From the NCBI RefSeq assembly GCF_001552275.1, contig NZ_BCQW01000005.1, forward strand, positions 1 to 64,000: a stretch of 64,000 nucleotides of DNA. Reading direction: 5' to 3'. The notes beneath the pieces were generated by a model. That model saw only the letters and a list, made by a program, of their open reading frames with translations, searched no databases and was not told the origin of the DNA. Position numbers and translations under genes: made by a program. This DNA comes from Amphibacillus sediminis NBRC 103570 (lineage in GTDB: Bacteria > Bacillota > Bacilli > Bacillales > Amphibacillaceae). Positions 37,373 through 47,773 of this stretch are shown piece by piece (position 1 is the first letter of the stretch; every line of letters starts with the position of its first letter).

Positions 37373-37743
37373 GTGTTTTTTGAAGGAATAGCCAAAAAAT
37401 ACATAGAAAAATTATTTGAAAAAGAACGCAGTCGATAATGGCTACTCATTCGTTCTTAATCAAATACTATTATTTCCCTTGATTTAACGGTTATTTTAAG
37501 TTGCTTTATATTAAAGATAGACTAACATCTATCTTTAATATAAACTCGATCGGACAACTTTCAGCACTATTTATCTACTAAAATCTAAACTAAGGTCATT
37601 ATGATGCCAAAACTGACCAATTGTGCGTATAAAGCGAAACTAACTGCTATATCTGGAAGTAAGCATAACCCCTGTCACTAGTAAACAAAACAGTGCGTCA
37701 CTTATGAAAGAGACTTTTGAGTAATCTTTACACCATTTATTAC

Positions 37744-38859
37744 TTAATTAAGTGGTGCTGTCGAATTTCGCACAACTAGCTCTGGTTCAAATACAATTGA
37801 CTCAGTTACTTCTTTTGTTTTTCTAGGATTAGCATTTGAAACTTTAACAATATCTAAAATTGTTTCTGCTGCTACTTTGCCCATCTCACTTTGCGGATGC
37901 TTAATGCTCGTTATTTTAACCTCTGAAACTTCTGTTAAAAAAGAATCATCGTAGCCTACAATTGAAATGTCTTCCGGAACACGGAGTTTTTTGCGGCGCA
38001 ATACATCTAATAGCGCAATAGCTAATTCATCGTTATAGCAGACAATTCCTGTAGGGCGCTCTGCATCTGTTAACGCAAGTAGTTTTTCTAATTCTTCTGA
38101 TGGCTTATGATACTTATCCTCCGTCCGATACGTAATGATGTTATTCGGATTTATTGATAAGCCATGTTTCCGATGCGCCTTTAAATAACCTTTCATACGT
38201 TTTGACCCTTGACCGTCGTCATTTTTAAAAAAGCCAGCGATATTCTTGTGACCTAATTCAATTAAATGCTCTGTCTGGAGTAATCCACCTTGCTCATCAT
38301 TTAAGGTTATACTAAGTGGTTCTAGCTCATCATAATAAGCATTAATCATGATATAGGGTATATTTTGTCGTTCCAGGTTTAAGTAATAATTTATATTAGG
38401 ATTACTAGTAGCACTTTTTGTTGGTTCCACAATGACACCATCGAAGTGTTGGGTCAAGATCTTTTCTAAAAATCGTCGTTCATTTTCATGGTCGTTATTA
38501 GTACTAAATAAGCTGACATGATAGCCATTTTGACTTAAATAGGATTCAGCCCCACGAATAATGGAAGGAAAGATATAGTCTGATATATAGGTCGTAATGA
38601 TAGCTATACTTTTTTGATTATTAATCGATTGGCCTGTATCTAATTTAGACCGATCCGCACAGAACGTACCGGCGCCTTGCTCTCGATAAAGCCATCCTTG
38701 GTTAACGAGTTCACCTATAGCTAATCTCACAGTGTGTCGACTCACATTAAACTGCTTCATCAATTCACTTTCCGAACTAATTTTCTGATGGGGTTGGAAT
38801 GTCCCATCAAGAATCTTAGACTTGATCGCCTGTTTAACAATGCTGTATTTTGTCTGCAT
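37744..38859 (-). CDS. araR: Arabinose repressor AraR
   Basis: A 371-residue chimera typical of AraR: an N-terminal GntR winged helix (about residues 1-70, SSESELMKQFNVSRHTVRLAIGELVNQGWLYREQGAGTF) fused to a LacI/GalR-type sugar-binding domain (SIAIITTYISDYIFPSIIRGAESYL...FDGVIVEPTKS...IVGYDDSFLTEV). It represses arabinose genes until L-arabinose binds. It stands alone between the oligosaccharide operon and the monosaccharide transporter, and the palindromes GTACGTAC upstream of chvE and araD are its expected targets. Confidence 0.93.
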   Translation of the reverse strand: MQTKYSIVKQAIKSKILDGTFQPHQKISSESELMKQFNVSRHTVRLAIGELVNQGWLYREQGAGTFCADRSKLDTGQSINNQKSIAIITTYISDYIFPSIIRGAESYLSQNGYHVSLFSTNNDHENERRFLEKILTQHFDGVIVEPTKSATSNPNINYYLNLERQNIPYIMINAYYDELEPLSITLNDEQGGLLQTEHLIELGHKNIAGFFKNDDGQGSKRMKGYLKAHRKHGLSINPNNIITYRTEDKYHKPSEELEKLLALTDAERPTGIVCYNDELAIALLDVLRRKKLRVPEDISIVGYDDSFLTEVSEVKITSIKHPQSEMGKVAAETILDIVKVSNANPRKTKEVTESIVFEPELVVRNSTAPLN

Positions 38860-38983
38860 AAGTTACACCTCACCGATTCCTTTAACTTATTAATCATTTA
38901 TATAACTACCATCATATCACTTATTGTCCTCTTTTACACTTATTGTTTTTAATTTCTCGTAAATCCTTAATTTAAGCATGTAA

Positions 38984-39130
38984 ATCAAATGCGCCTTAGC
39001 GTATTGCGCCCAAATTTTATCAGCTTAAACTTCCGCAGAAAATCTATGGTATCCAAACTTGACTCAGCGTTCGTCTAAACCTCTATGGTATGGAAGAAAA
39101 ATAGCCATTCATCTTACCACTCAAAAAGTA
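38984..39130 (+). repeat. R2 interspersed repeat, copy C (degenerate)
   Basis: ATCAAATGCGCCTTAGCGTATT at the start, then AAATCTATGGTAT and a decayed tail (ATCTTACCACTC). The following 39131-39406 is AT-rich with no gene visible. Confidence 0.65.
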
Positions 39131-39406
39131 CTTAATCGTTAAAATTAGCTTTGATTAGTATCAGATGACGTCACTTTGTGTCCTATACTACGATACAAAA
39201 TGTGAAATTATGCACAAATGATATTTTTACTTAGTTACAATTGTATTTACCATAACTTTTTTATCCAGTATCAAATGATTTATTTAAAAAGATAATGGGA
39301 CTTTTTGAGAGGGTAAACGGTGATTTAAGTTTGATAGATTAGTAGGTCCGGTCCAACATTAGGGTCTATCTTATCACTACTGGTAGATAAAGAGGTTCGA
39401 TCACCA

Positions 39407-39653
39407 ATAAAGTGAAACTTCGTTCAGTGGGGGGTTCGACGCATAAGATATGCTCGTGCAGACGTTGCGACACGACGTCGCGTCAGCTTCCTCTCTCCTC
39501 CACTGAACGTTAGTTGAAGCAATCGGGCCGTTACTGGCTGTTGGATCTCCCACTTAGACTTGACGTATTCTCTTATTTCTTGAAGTGGGAGTCTTACAAA
39601 AGCCCTTCGATGGGGCGAGTAATCACAGCCCCAGCCCGTTACACTGCAATAAA
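39407..39653 (+). repeat. R1 interspersed repeat, copy 9, long variant
   Basis: Complete R1 with the AAGTGGGAG stem and the GGGGCGAGTAATCACAGCCCC hairpin. A 60-codon open frame inside it is a by-product of the repeat and is not a gene. Confidence 0.9.
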
Positions 39654-39661
39654 GGAAACAG

Positions 39662-39694
39662 AGCCTTTACCCCTCCAAGAAAGAGATAAAGGCT
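39662..39694. terminator. Hairpin downstream of the gguB-like gene
   Basis: AGCCTTTA and TAAAGGCT form a stem just beyond the permease stop codon. The run of A/T bases lies on the side of the stem nearest the gene, so its value as a terminator for this gene is uncertain. Confidence 0.35.
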
Positions 39695-39702
39695 AAAAAA
39701 AG

Positions 39703-40866
39703 CTAAGAAGATTTCTTTTTATTTAAAATGTCAAAGGCTACAGCACCCAATAGAACTAAGCCTTTAATTGCTTGTTGCCAATCAATTCCTACACCTAATA
39801 ACGACATCCCATTATTTAATACACCCATAATTAGAGCGCCTATAACCGCTCCAACTACAGTTCCGATCCCACCAGTTAGCGATGCTCCACCTATAACAGC
39901 AGCCGCTATTGCATCAAGTTCAAATAAATTCCCTGCCTGTGGAGTAGCTGCATTTAATCGGCCAGCAAAAATCAAACCGGCTAAAGCAGCTAGTATACCC
40001 ATATTAACATAAACCCAAAATTTAACTTTTTTTGTTTTGACTCCTGACAATTGTGCTGCTCGCTCGTTGCCCCCAACTGCATAGATATGTCGACCGCCAA
40101 TTGTCTTATTTGCATAAAAGGTATACCCTATGATTAAGGCAAGCAAAATAATTAAAATATAAGGTATTCCAGCATATACGGCTAACCTTTGTGTAAAAGC
40201 TAGGATAAGCAATGAGAGAATGATAACTTTTAAGATAAATAACCCTTGTGAGCTTTGTTCTTGGTTATACTTGATTAAATCCTTTCTTCCCCTTATTTCT
40301 TGAATAACATAGATAATAGTTGCTATGATTCCGAATATGAGCGTTAAAATGTGAAAAGTGGATCCTGAGAACCAATCATTGATAAAGCTTGAGCTCATCA
40401 TTCTAAAGCCTTCTGGAAAGGGAGCAAGTGTCCTTCCGCCTAATGCGACCATTGTTAATCCTCTAAAGAGCAACATACCTGCTAATGTCACGATAAAAGC
40501 AGGAACCTTAACAAATGCAACCCAAAACCCTTGCCAAGCTCCAATCAGTGCACCGATTGCTAGGCAGATTATTACAGATAATACAACGGGTAGCTCCATT
40601 CTAATCATTAATATACCGGCAATCGCACCAACAAAAGCTGCTACAGATCCAACTGATAAATCTATTTCTCCTGTAATGATAACCATGACCATACCAATGG
40701 CTAATATAATAATGTAACTATTTTGCATAATGATATTCGTTACATTTAATGGAGTTAATAGTGTCCCTGCAGTCAAGAGTTGGAAGATGACTAGGATACC
40801 AAACAAAGCTATAATCATACCAAATTTTCTAACATTTTGGCTAATGATGTTTTTTAATTCTTTCAT
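39703..40866 (-). CDS. gguB: Monosaccharide ABC transporter permease (GguB/MmsB/XylH-type)
   Basis: A 387-residue permease with about ten membrane segments, of the ribose/xylose-type (BPD_transp_2) family. Seen: [23 protein letters not shown] near residue 60, typical of the family, and [30 protein letters not shown] near the C-terminus. The start overlaps the ATPase stop by four bases. With the ATPase and ChvE-like protein it forms a complete importer for free pentoses such as L-arabinose. Confidence 0.88.
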   Translation of the reverse strand: MKELKNIISQNVRKFGMIIALFGILVIFQLLTAGTLLTPLNVTNIIMQNSYIIILAIGMVMVIITGEIDLSVGSVAAFVGAIAGILMIRMELPVVLSVIICLAIGALIGAWQGFWVAFVKVPAFIVTLAGMLLFRGLTMVALGGRTLAPFPEGFRMMSSSFINDWFSGSTFHILTLIFGIIATIIYVIQEIRGRKDLIKYNQEQSSQGLFILKVIILSLLILAFTQRLAVYAGIPYILIILLALIIGYTFYANKTIGGRHIYAVGGNERAAQLSGVKTKKVKFWVYVNMGILAALAGLIFAGRLNAATPQAGNLFELDAIAAAVIGGASLTGGIGTVVGAVIGALIMGVLNNGMSLLGVGIDWQQAIKGLVLLGAVAFDILNKKKSS

Positions 40867-42401
40867 TTCTCTTCCCCCTTGTTATACGTCATATAAGTCA
40901 TTAATTTTTCCTGTGTCGCTTGATTAGTTGGAAATTCTCCAGTTATACAGCCATTTGACAATGTGTAAATTCGATCACACGTGCCTAACAATTCTGGTAG
41001 CTCTGATGAAATAACGAGGATGCACTTCCCTTTTTCAGCAAGCTCATTCATGATCTTATAAATTTCATTTTTGGCTCCTATGTCAATACCTCTAGTAGGC
41101 TCATCCAGAATCAACATATCCGGATCAGTGAAAATCCATTTTCCTAATACAACTTTCTGTTGGTTGCCACCACTTAAATTGACTACGTCCTGATTGATAT
41201 GTGGTGCTTTTATATTTAGTTTTGCTTTAATTTCTTCTACGACATGGATTTCTTTTGGCTCATCAATTGTTATTTTTTTTAATAATTTTTTAAGGCTTGA
41301 TAAACTGATGTTTCTTTTGATATTATCTTGGAGGATTAAACCATACTCTTTTCGATCCTCAGATACATATGCTAAGCCATGTTTGATTGCATCATCAACG
41401 CTTTTTATGATGATTTCCTTGCCTTCTTTTTTCACAGTACCTGAGACATACTTACCATACATCCGACCAAAAATACTCATTGCTAATTCTGTTCGGCCAG
41501 CGCCCATTAATCCAGCAATTCCGACAACCTCACCACGTCTAACCTTTAGGGTAACATTATCGGCGACTTTCTTATCAGGCACCTGTGGATGTTCAACTGT
41601 CCAATTCTCAATTTCAAACATCACATCACTGATTTTAGTATTTCGCTTTGGATATAAATTAACTAAATCGCGTCCGACCATACCTTTTATAATACGATCC
41701 TCGGTGATTTCTCCGTCCTTTGCCGATATCGTTTCAATGGTTTGACCATCCCGCAATACCGTAACATGGTCAGCCACCTTCATCACTTCCTTTAATTTAT
41801 GTGAAATCAGGATCGAAGTAAGCCCTTGTTTCTTAAACTCTAATAACAAATTTAATAAATTTTCACTTTCTGCTTCATTTAATGCGGCTGTCGGCTCATC
41901 TAATATGAGTAACTTAACTTTTTTTGATAAAGCTTTTGCGATTTCTACTAATTGCTGCTGTCCAACCCCAATATGGCGAACGAGGTCTGAGCTTTTCGCA
42001 CGCATACCAACTTGAGCAAGTAATTTATTGGTCTCTGTTGTCGTTTCATGCCAATCAATAATGCCACGCTTTACCCGTTCGTTACCTAGAAAAACGTTCT
42101 CAGCCACTGATAAATCAGGAATAAGTGCTAGCTCTTGGTGAATGATGACAATCCCCTCAGCTTCACTTTCATTTATATTTTTAAATTGACAGACATGATC
42201 TTCGAAAACAATTTCTCCTTGATAGCTACCAAAAGGATGCACACCGCTTAGAACTTTCATAAGGGTTGATTTACCAGCACCGTTCTCTCCTACTAAGGCA
42301 TGAATCTCACCTTTTTCAACATTAAACTCTACATTATTCAAGGCTCTTACACCGGGAAATTCTTTAATAATACCTCTCATTTGTAGTATGGTATTTGTCA
42401 A
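40863..42401 (-). CDS. gguA: Monosaccharide ABC transporter ATPase (GguA/MmsA-type, two ATPase domains)
   Basis: 512 residues made of two ABC domains. The first has Walker [16 protein letters not shown] and Walker [14 protein letters not shown]. The second has a degenerate Walker A region ([21 protein letters not shown]), signature [14 protein letters not shown] and Walker [15 protein letters not shown]. This is the normal layout for ribose/xylose/arabinose-type importers. The ATG has an AGAGGTG ribosome site. Second gene of the chvE-gguA-gguB operon. Confidence 0.92.
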   Translation of the reverse strand: MTNTILQMRGIIKEFPGVRALNNVEFNVEKGEIHALVGENGAGKSTLMKVLSGVHPFGSYQGEIVFEDHVCQFKNINESEAEGIVIIHQELALIPDLSVAENVFLGNERVKRGIIDWHETTTETNKLLAQVGMRAKSSDLVRHIGVGQQQLVEIAKALSKKVKLLILDEPTAALNEAESENLLNLLLEFKKQGLTSILISHKLKEVMKVADHVTVLRDGQTIETISAKDGEITEDRIIKGMVGRDLVNLYPKRNTKISDVMFEIENWTVEHPQVPDKKVADNVTLKVRRGEVVGIAGLMGAGRTELAMSIFGRMYGKYVSGTVKKEGKEIIIKSVDDAIKHGLAYVSEDRKEYGLILQDNIKRNISLSSLKKLLKKITIDEPKEIHVVEEIKAKLNIKAPHINQDVVNLSGGNQQKVVLGKWIFTDPDMLILDEPTRGIDIGAKNEIYKIMNELAEKGKCILVISSELPELLGTCDRIYTLSNGCITGEFPTNQATQEKLMTYMTYNKGEEK

Positions 42402-42464
42402 TCTTCACACCTCTTTTTTAGAAGAGGTAAATGAAAGCATCACTTACCTCTATGCTAGAAAAAA

Positions 42465-43529
42465 TTAATTTAATTCAGATTCATCATAATAGCCTGATTC
42501 AATCAGTACTTCTTGATAGTTATTAATATCAACAGAAGCGGGCTCAATCAGATAGGCTGGCACAACCTTAGCATTGTTATCATAGGTCTCTGTATCATTC
42601 ACCTCAGGCTCTTCTCCTTTTAATAACGCCTCTGCCATATTAACCGCTCGCTCTGCTAGTAAGCGTGTGTCCTTAAAAATCGTTTGTGTTTGTTCTCCTG
42701 AAATAATTGATCTTACTGAAGATCGTTCAGCATCTTGACCTGTAATGATTGGTAAAGGCTTATTGTCCGTTCCATAGCCTACCGCTTTAAGAGATGAGAT
42801 AACACCTAAGCTAATCCCATCAAACGGGGAATAAACAGCATCTATATCCACATCGGAATAATGAGCACTTAGTAAGTTATCCATTCTTTCCTGAGCTTCT
42901 GAGCCACTCCACCTCAATGTAGCACCCTGACTAAATTCTGTTTGGCCACTTCTAACTACGAGTTGTTCATTGTCAATGTAGGGTTGTAAAATTGACATCG
43001 CTCCATCCCAGAAGAAGTAGGCATTATTATCATCAGGAGAACCTGCGAATAGTTCGATATTAAATGGACCTTTTCCATCAGCTAATCCCAATTGTTCCTC
43101 AATGTACTTTCCTTGTAATTCTCCAACACCAAAATTATCAAAAGTAGCGTAATAGCTTACGTGTTCACTATTCATAATTAATCGATCATATGCTATTACT
43201 GGGATATCTAACCGTTCAGCTTGGTCTAGTACATCAGACAAGGCTTCGCCATCAATTGAAGCAATAATCAATAGGTCGACCCCTCTTGTGATCATGTTCT
43301 CAATTTGCGATAATTGATTTTCAACTACATCTTCGGCATACTGTAAATCTGTTTCATAGCCAAGCTCTTCAAACATTTCTACCATATTATTACCATCGTC
43401 AACCCATCTTTCAGATGATTGTGTTGGCATAGCTATTCCTACTATGTAGGAATCATCATTTGAAGTGTTGGTACTGCAGCCAGTGACAAATAGTATAACT
43501 AAAAAAATGATCAACAGATATTTCCTCAC
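42465..43529 (-). CDS. chvE: Multiple-sugar-binding lipoprotein ChvE-like
   Basis: A 354-residue solute-binding lipoprotein (lipobox FVTGC, Cys18) of the ribose/galactose-binding type: [60 protein letters not shown]. ChvE-type proteins bind arabinose, xylose, glucose and galactose. First gene of the operon, preceded by an excellent AraR box, which points to L-arabinose as a main ligand. It is unusual for a Bacillus-type ara region, where free arabinose enters by the permease AraE. Confidence 0.87.
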   Translation of the reverse strand: MRKYLLIIFLVILFVTGCSTNTSNDDSYIVGIAMPTQSSERWVDDGNNMVEMFEELGYETDLQYAEDVVENQLSQIENMITRGVDLLIIASIDGEALSDVLDQAERLDIPVIAYDRLIMNSEHVSYYATFDNFGVGELQGKYIEEQLGLADGKGPFNIELFAGSPDDNNAYFFWDGAMSILQPYIDNEQLVVRSGQTEFSQGATLRWSGSEAQERMDNLLSAHYSDVDIDAVYSPFDGISLGVISSLKAVGYGTDNKPLPIITGQDAERSSVRSIISGEQTQTIFKDTRLLAERAVNMAEALLKGEEPEVNDTETYDNNAKVVPAYLIEPASVDINNYQEVLIESGYYDESELN

Positions 43530-43573
43530 TTAATATCACCCTTTCAATGATTGTAATCGCTCACATTATAATT

Positions 43574-43589
43574 ATTTGTACGTACATTA
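43574..43589. promoter_or_regulatory. AraR operator upstream of the chvE-gguAB operon
   Basis: ATTTGTACGTACATTA matches the AraR box at nearly all positions and lies about 45 bases before the chvE start. The rest of the gap to the next R1 (43590-43821) shows nothing else. Confidence 0.75.
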
Positions 43590-43821
43590 AATATATATGA
43601 AGTTTTTTTGCATAAATGATTTATAACTTGAAAGAAAGATTTTAGGTAGAAGAAAGGTCTTTTTACATTATTAGGGCAGATAGGAGAGGTCTTTGAGTTT
43701 TACGATTACGAATTAACAGCCTGTTTTAAGTGTTTGTTCAATCTTTTACATGTCACTTTAGTCTTCTGCTTTATTTGAAGAACGATGGGATCATTTAACA
43801 GCTAATTATCGCCAAGCTTAA

Positions 43822-44065
43822 ATAAATCGAAACTTCGTTCAGTGGGGGTTTCGACGCATAGGATGCGCTCGTGCAGACATTGCAACACGACGTCGCGAAC
43901 TTAGTCAGTTTCCTCTCTCCCCTCACTGAACGTTAGTTGAACCAATCAGGCCGTTACTGGCTGTTGGATCTCACACTTAGAGATGACGTGTTCACTCATT
44001 TCTTGTAGTGGGAGGCTTGCAAAAGCCCTTCGATGGGGCGCCCCAGACAGTTACACTGCGATAAA
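43822..44065 (+). repeat. R1 interspersed repeat, copy 10, long variant with a loop deletion
   Basis: Typical R1, but in the GGGGC hairpin module the loop is missing (GGGGCGCCCC), which keeps the stem and removes the loop. It lies just downstream of the araA terminator. Confidence 0.88.
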
Positions 44066-44086
44066 ACGAGGTATATAATAAATAAA

Positions 44087-44110
44087 GGATAGGGACCATT
44101 GTCCCCATCC
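44087..44110 (-). terminator. Terminator of the araD-araA operon
   Basis: On the minus strand GGATGGGGAC and GTCCCTATCC make a stem followed by T-rich sequence, a few bases after the araA stop codon. Confidence 0.8.
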
Positions 44111-44123
44111 TTTCTCAAGTCAA

Positions 44124-45611
44124 TTATTTTCGAAAAATGGCTTCATTCCATTTAAGTTCATTTTTAAATTGGCGTACGCTCAAGTCCTTATCAATCACGA
44201 CGCATTCAATATCAACCATCTCTGCAAAATCAACCAATTGTTCAGTTGTAACTACAAATGAGAAAACGGTATGGTGAGCGCCTCCAGCATAGATCCATGC
44301 TTCGGTTGCTTCACTAAGAGAAGGCTCTGGCTTCCAAAGTACTTTAGCAACTGGTAGCTTAGGCGTTTCAATTTGAGGTTGTTCGGCCTGCACTTCATTA
44401 ATGACTAAACGGTAACGACCGCCAAGCTCTATTAATGAAGCATTAATGGCAGCTCCTGCTTTTCCGTCAAATACCAGTCGCGCTGGATCTTCTTTACCAC
44501 CTATTCCTAGAGGATTCACAACTATTCTTGGCTTAGTAGCTGATACTGTCGGGCAGACTTCTAGCATATGTGAGCCCAAAATCATTTCATTTCCTGGCTC
44601 TAAATGGTAGGTGTAATCCTCCATAAATGATGTTTCTTTATTGTCAGAAATAATCTTCATTAATCTTGTCAATGCAGCTGTGCGCCAGTCACCCTCACCC
44701 GCAAAACCATAGCCTTGGGCCATTAAGCGTTGGGCAGCTAAGCCTGGAAGCTGCTTCATACCATGTAAATCCTCGAAATTAGTCGTAAAGGCGTTATAAT
44801 TTCCTTTTTGTAGGAATGATTTTAAGGCTAATTCTATTTTACCTTGGTACAAAATCGCATCACGAATTGCGCCAGGTTGGCTCGCTTCTGGTGGTAATTG
44901 ATATAATGACTCATACTCTTGATACAGCTTATTCAAATCTTCATCCTTAACTTGGTTGATTTCTTCAACAAGATCTCCAATACCATAATAGTCTACTGTC
45001 CAGCCAAATTTGATTTGTGCTTCTACTTTATCGCCATCGGTTACAGCAACATGGCGCATGTTGTCACCAAAACGTGCAACACGAATATTAGTTCCTTCTT
45101 TTACACTTATTGCGGTTCTCATCCAAGCAGCTAACTTATTGACAACATTCTCATCCTTCCAATGTCCTACAATAACTTTCCGCCCCAAACCAAGGCGTGT
45201 TCCAATAAAACCATACTCACGGTCACCATGAGCAGCTTGATTGGTATTCATAAAATCCATATCGATCGTATCCCACGGAATGTCGCGGTTGTATTGTGTA
45301 TGGAAATGCAATAAAGGCGTTTGTAAAGCTTTTAAGCCACTAATCCACGATTTAGCTGGAGAAAACGTATGCATCCATGTTATAACACCAGCGCAATCCT
45401 CTGTTGCATTAGCCTCAGTTGCAAGCTTATGAATATTTTCTGAGGTTGTCACCACTTGTTTAAATTCAATAGGAAATGGTAATAAACCTGAGCCATTTAG
45501 TCCATCGACGACTTTCCTTGAGTTGTCCTCAACCTCCAATAATGTTTCTTGTCCATACAATGGTTGACTACCTGTTACAAACCAAAATTTATAAGGTTTT
45601 ACTTTTAACAT
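44124..45611 (-). CDS. araA: L-arabinose isomerase
   Basis: Interconverts L-arabinose and L-ribulose. The 495-residue protein matches AraA throughout: FWFVTGSQPLYG at the start, the metal-site region around ALTRLMKII and LGSHMLEVCPTV, and GGAHHTVFS near the C-terminus. Of two close in-frame ATGs the second (45611) has correct spacing from GGAGG. It follows araD in one operon. Confidence 0.95.
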   Translation of the reverse strand: MLKVKPYKFWFVTGSQPLYGQETLLEVEDNSRKVVDGLNGSGLLPFPIEFKQVVTTSENIHKLATEANATEDCAGVITWMHTFSPAKSWISGLKALQTPLLHFHTQYNRDIPWDTIDMDFMNTNQAAHGDREYGFIGTRLGLGRKVIVGHWKDENVVNKLAAWMRTAISVKEGTNIRVARFGDNMRHVAVTDGDKVEAQIKFGWTVDYYGIGDLVEEINQVKDEDLNKLYQEYESLYQLPPEASQPGAIRDAILYQGKIELALKSFLQKGNYNAFTTNFEDLHGMKQLPGLAAQRLMAQGYGFAGEGDWRTAALTRLMKIISDNKETSFMEDYTYHLEPGNEMILGSHMLEVCPTVSATKPRIVVNPLGIGGKEDPARLVFDGKAGAAINASLIELGGRYRLVINEVQAEQPQIETPKLPVAKVLWKPEPSLSEATEAWIYAGGAHHTVFSFVVTTEQLVDFAEMVDIECVVIDKDLSVRQFKNELKWNEAIFRK

Positions 45612-45709
45612 TTTCATTCCTCCAAGTTGAATTTTTGAGATAATCTTGATGAATTAACAGTTAACTTGATTCACTACGTGGTCAGGTTATAGGGATAGGG
45701 AAAGGGACT

Positions 45710-46396
45710 TTACTGACCGTAATAAGCGTTCTTCCCATGCTTTCTTAAATAATGCTTATCCAGTAACGCTTGTTGCATATCACTTACATTAGGGTTGACT
45801 TGGTAAGTTTGGATTGCCATTTTCGCTACTTCTTCTAGTACAACCGCATTATGGACAGCCTCGTTCGGGTCTTTTCCCCAGTTAAAGGGCGCATGACTGT
45901 TGACTAAAACACCAGGTACAGCATTCGGGTCTAGCGATCGAAATGTTTCGACAATGACGTGTCCAGTTTCTTTTTCATAGTCACCCGAAATTTCCTCTTC
46001 CGTCATCTTACGCGTACAAGGAATTGCCCCATAAAAATAATCTCCATGTGTCGTGCCGAGCGGTGGCAGATCTTTACCCGCTTGAGCCCAGCTTGTCGCC
46101 CACGGTGAATGTGTATGTACAACTCCACCGATGTCAGGGAAATGCTGATAGAGAACAATGTGAGTAGGCGTATCAGATGAAGGCTTCTTTGTTCCTTCAA
46201 CAATTTGCCCTTTTAAATCAACTACTACTAAATCGTCAACCGTCAATTCATCATAGGGAACACCACTTGGCTTAATGACAACTAATTCCGACCCCTTGTC
46301 GAAACCGCTTACATTTCCCCAAGTAAAGGTTACCAACCCATACCTTGGCAGCGCTAAGTTTGCCTCAAGCACTTGTTTTTTTAATCCGTCTAACAT
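45710..46396 (-). CDS. araD: L-ribulose-5-phosphate 4-epimerase
   Basis: Converts L-ribulose-5-P to D-xylulose-5-P. The 228 residues show the class II aldolase-like fold with zinc histidines in [16 protein letters not shown], the substrate-binding GNVSGFD and [10 protein letters not shown] segments, and a C-terminal YYGQ. First gene of araD-araA. The kinase AraB, which should act between AraA and AraD, is not in the window. Confidence 0.95.
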   Translation of the reverse strand: MLDGLKKQVLEANLALPRYGLVTFTWGNVSGFDKGSELVVIKPSGVPYDELTVDDLVVVDLKGQIVEGTKKPSSDTPTHIVLYQHFPDIGGVVHTHSPWATSWAQAGKDLPPLGTTHGDYFYGAIPCTRKMTEEEISGDYEKETGHVIVETFRSLDPNAVPGVLVNSHAPFNWGKDPNEAVHNAVVLEEVAKMAIQTYQVNPNVSDMQQALLDKHYLRKHGKNAYYGQ

Positions 46397-46420
46397 AAAT
46401 GGACAGCACCTTTCTTTTTT

Positions 46421-46476
46421 CTTGTACGGATGTATATTTATATACCCTTATAATAATACAATTCGTACGTACAATC
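46421..46476. promoter_or_regulatory. AraR operator region upstream of araD
   Basis: AATTCGTACGTACAATC (46460-46476) is a close AraR box; a second, half-like site TTGTACGGATGTATA lies at 46422-46436. Between them is a TATAAATA -10-like stretch, so binding at the pair would cover the promoter. Confidence 0.7.
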
Positions 46477-46631
46477 AATACTAAAGTATTTATTTGTGAA
46501 TTTATTTTCATGATCCTTTTCAATATATGCTCGTAAATCAAAGAAAACTACCTTAGAATATAAGCTATGGGCGTATCATCGTTCAAACCTGTTACGCTCA
46601 GTTATCAGTTCGTGTTCCAAGATAAAAATTA

Positions 46632-46883
46632 TTTATCGCAGTGTAACTGGCTGGGGCTGCGATTACTCGTCCCATCGAAGGGCTTTTGTAAGACTCCAGC
46701 TTCAAAAAATAAGGGAACACGTCATGTCTAAGTAGGAGATCCAACAGCCCATAACGGCCCGATTGGTTCAACTAAGGTTCTGTGGGGGAGAGAGGAAGTT
46801 GACTAAGTTTGCGACGCCGTGGCAACGTCTGGACGAGCACATCCTATGCGTCGTAACCCCTACTGAACGAAGTTTCATTTTAT
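46632..46883 (-). repeat. R1 interspersed repeat, copy 11, long variant, inverted
   Basis: A full R1 in reverse, ending 26 bases before the start codon of the histidine phosphatase gene. The phosphatase ribosome site and any promoter must therefore lie in or right beside the repeat end. Confidence 0.9.
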
Positions 46884-46909
46884 TAATAAATTGAAAGTAG
46901 GGGCATCAT

Positions 46910-47476
46910 ATGGAAATTACATTGATTAGACACGGGAAATCTACCTGGATTGAAAAGAAGTCGATAACTTGCCAGGAGTTTAAAATTTGGGTAGAAAAAT
47001 ATGATAGCAATGGAGTATTAGAAGAGAAATTCTATCCTACGGAAACAATCAAAAAAATAAATGAAGCAAATCTTATTTTGACCAGTGATTTGAAAAGAGC
47101 TGTTACCTCTGCGAGACTGTTAAAACCTAAAGCACCAGCTATATCAGATCCTATCTTCCGTGAAACTGAATTACCGATGCCTACAAAGAAATTATTGGGA
47201 TTAAAATTAAATCCAAACAGTTGGTCGATCATTTTAAGGTGTCTATGGTTTAGCGGTTATTCACGAGGGTGCGAATCACTGAATGATGCCAAAATAAGGG
47301 CTGAAAAAGCAGCAAAATACTTAGTTAGATATGCAATGGAGCATGACCGTATCGTTTTAGTTGGACATGGATTTTTTAATCGATTGGTCGGAAATGAACT
47401 CAAGAAAATCGGTTGGAATAGTAAGAAGAAAACAAGCTCAAAACATTGGCAATCAACAACCTTTTGGCTCGATTAG
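46910..47476 (+). CDS. Histidine phosphatase superfamily (phosphoglycerate mutase-like) protein
   Basis: A 188-residue protein opening with MEITLIRHGKSTW, where RHG holds the phospho-accepting His8. A second conserved His is in RIVLVGHGFFNRLVG and an Arg/Glu pair in SDLKRAVTSARLL and FRETELP. Small stand-alone members of this family dephosphorylate sugar or cofactor phosphates; the substrate here is unknown. An AGTAGGGGC site precedes the ATG. The gene is expressed from sequence directly next to an R1 copy. Confidence 0.8.
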   Translation: MEITLIRHGKSTWIEKKSITCQEFKIWVEKYDSNGVLEEKFYPTETIKKINEANLILTSDLKRAVTSARLLKPKAPAISDPIFRETELPMPTKKLLGLKLNPNSWSIILRCLWFSGYSRGCESLNDAKIRAEKAAKYLVRYAMEHDRIVLVGHGFFNRLVGNELKKIGWNSKKKTSSKHWQSTTFWLD

Positions 47477-47502
47477 TAGAAAATTAACAGAGCAATATTT
47501 GT

Positions 47503-47685
47503 AGCATATGCGCCTTGGCGTATTTACGCCCAGATTATGTCAAGTTTCGCTCGATAATCTTCGTTAAAAATGTAAAATCCGTCGGAGACTTTAACTTTAT
47601 TCAGCCGAGGTTTGTACCCGCTGATTGGGGGACAAATAGGCATTCCTCTCACCACTTATAGAAGTGGGAGACTTCTGCTGATTAA
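47503..47685 (+). repeat. R2 interspersed repeat, copy D (well conserved)
   Basis: CATATGCGCCTTGGCGTATT at the left; AAGTTTCGCTCGATAATCTTC in the middle; CTCACCACTTATAGAAGTGG then GAGACTTCTGCTGAT at the right. It is the best-preserved R2 in the window and lies between two converging genes; nothing else is seen in this gap. Confidence 0.8.
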
Positions 47686-47773
47686 AATTAATATCAAACT
47701 AGAGAAAATGGACACGTGACTTATATGTCACGTGCCACTTCTGGTGTCACTGTTAATACATCTTTTATGTGAG

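Noticed and set aside
39514-39696. 60-codon plus-strand frame over R1 copy 9
   Set aside because: It lies in the repeat, has no ribosome site and its sequence is simply R1 read in one frame; another frame at 15501-15737 partly covers the R1/R2 chimera for the same reason.
40358-40717. 119-codon plus-strand frame inside the gguB-like gene
   Set aside because: Antisense to a membrane-protein gene, rich in Thr/Pro/Ile as expected for a complement frame, no ribosome site. The 183-codon frame at 41194-41745 is rejected likewise.
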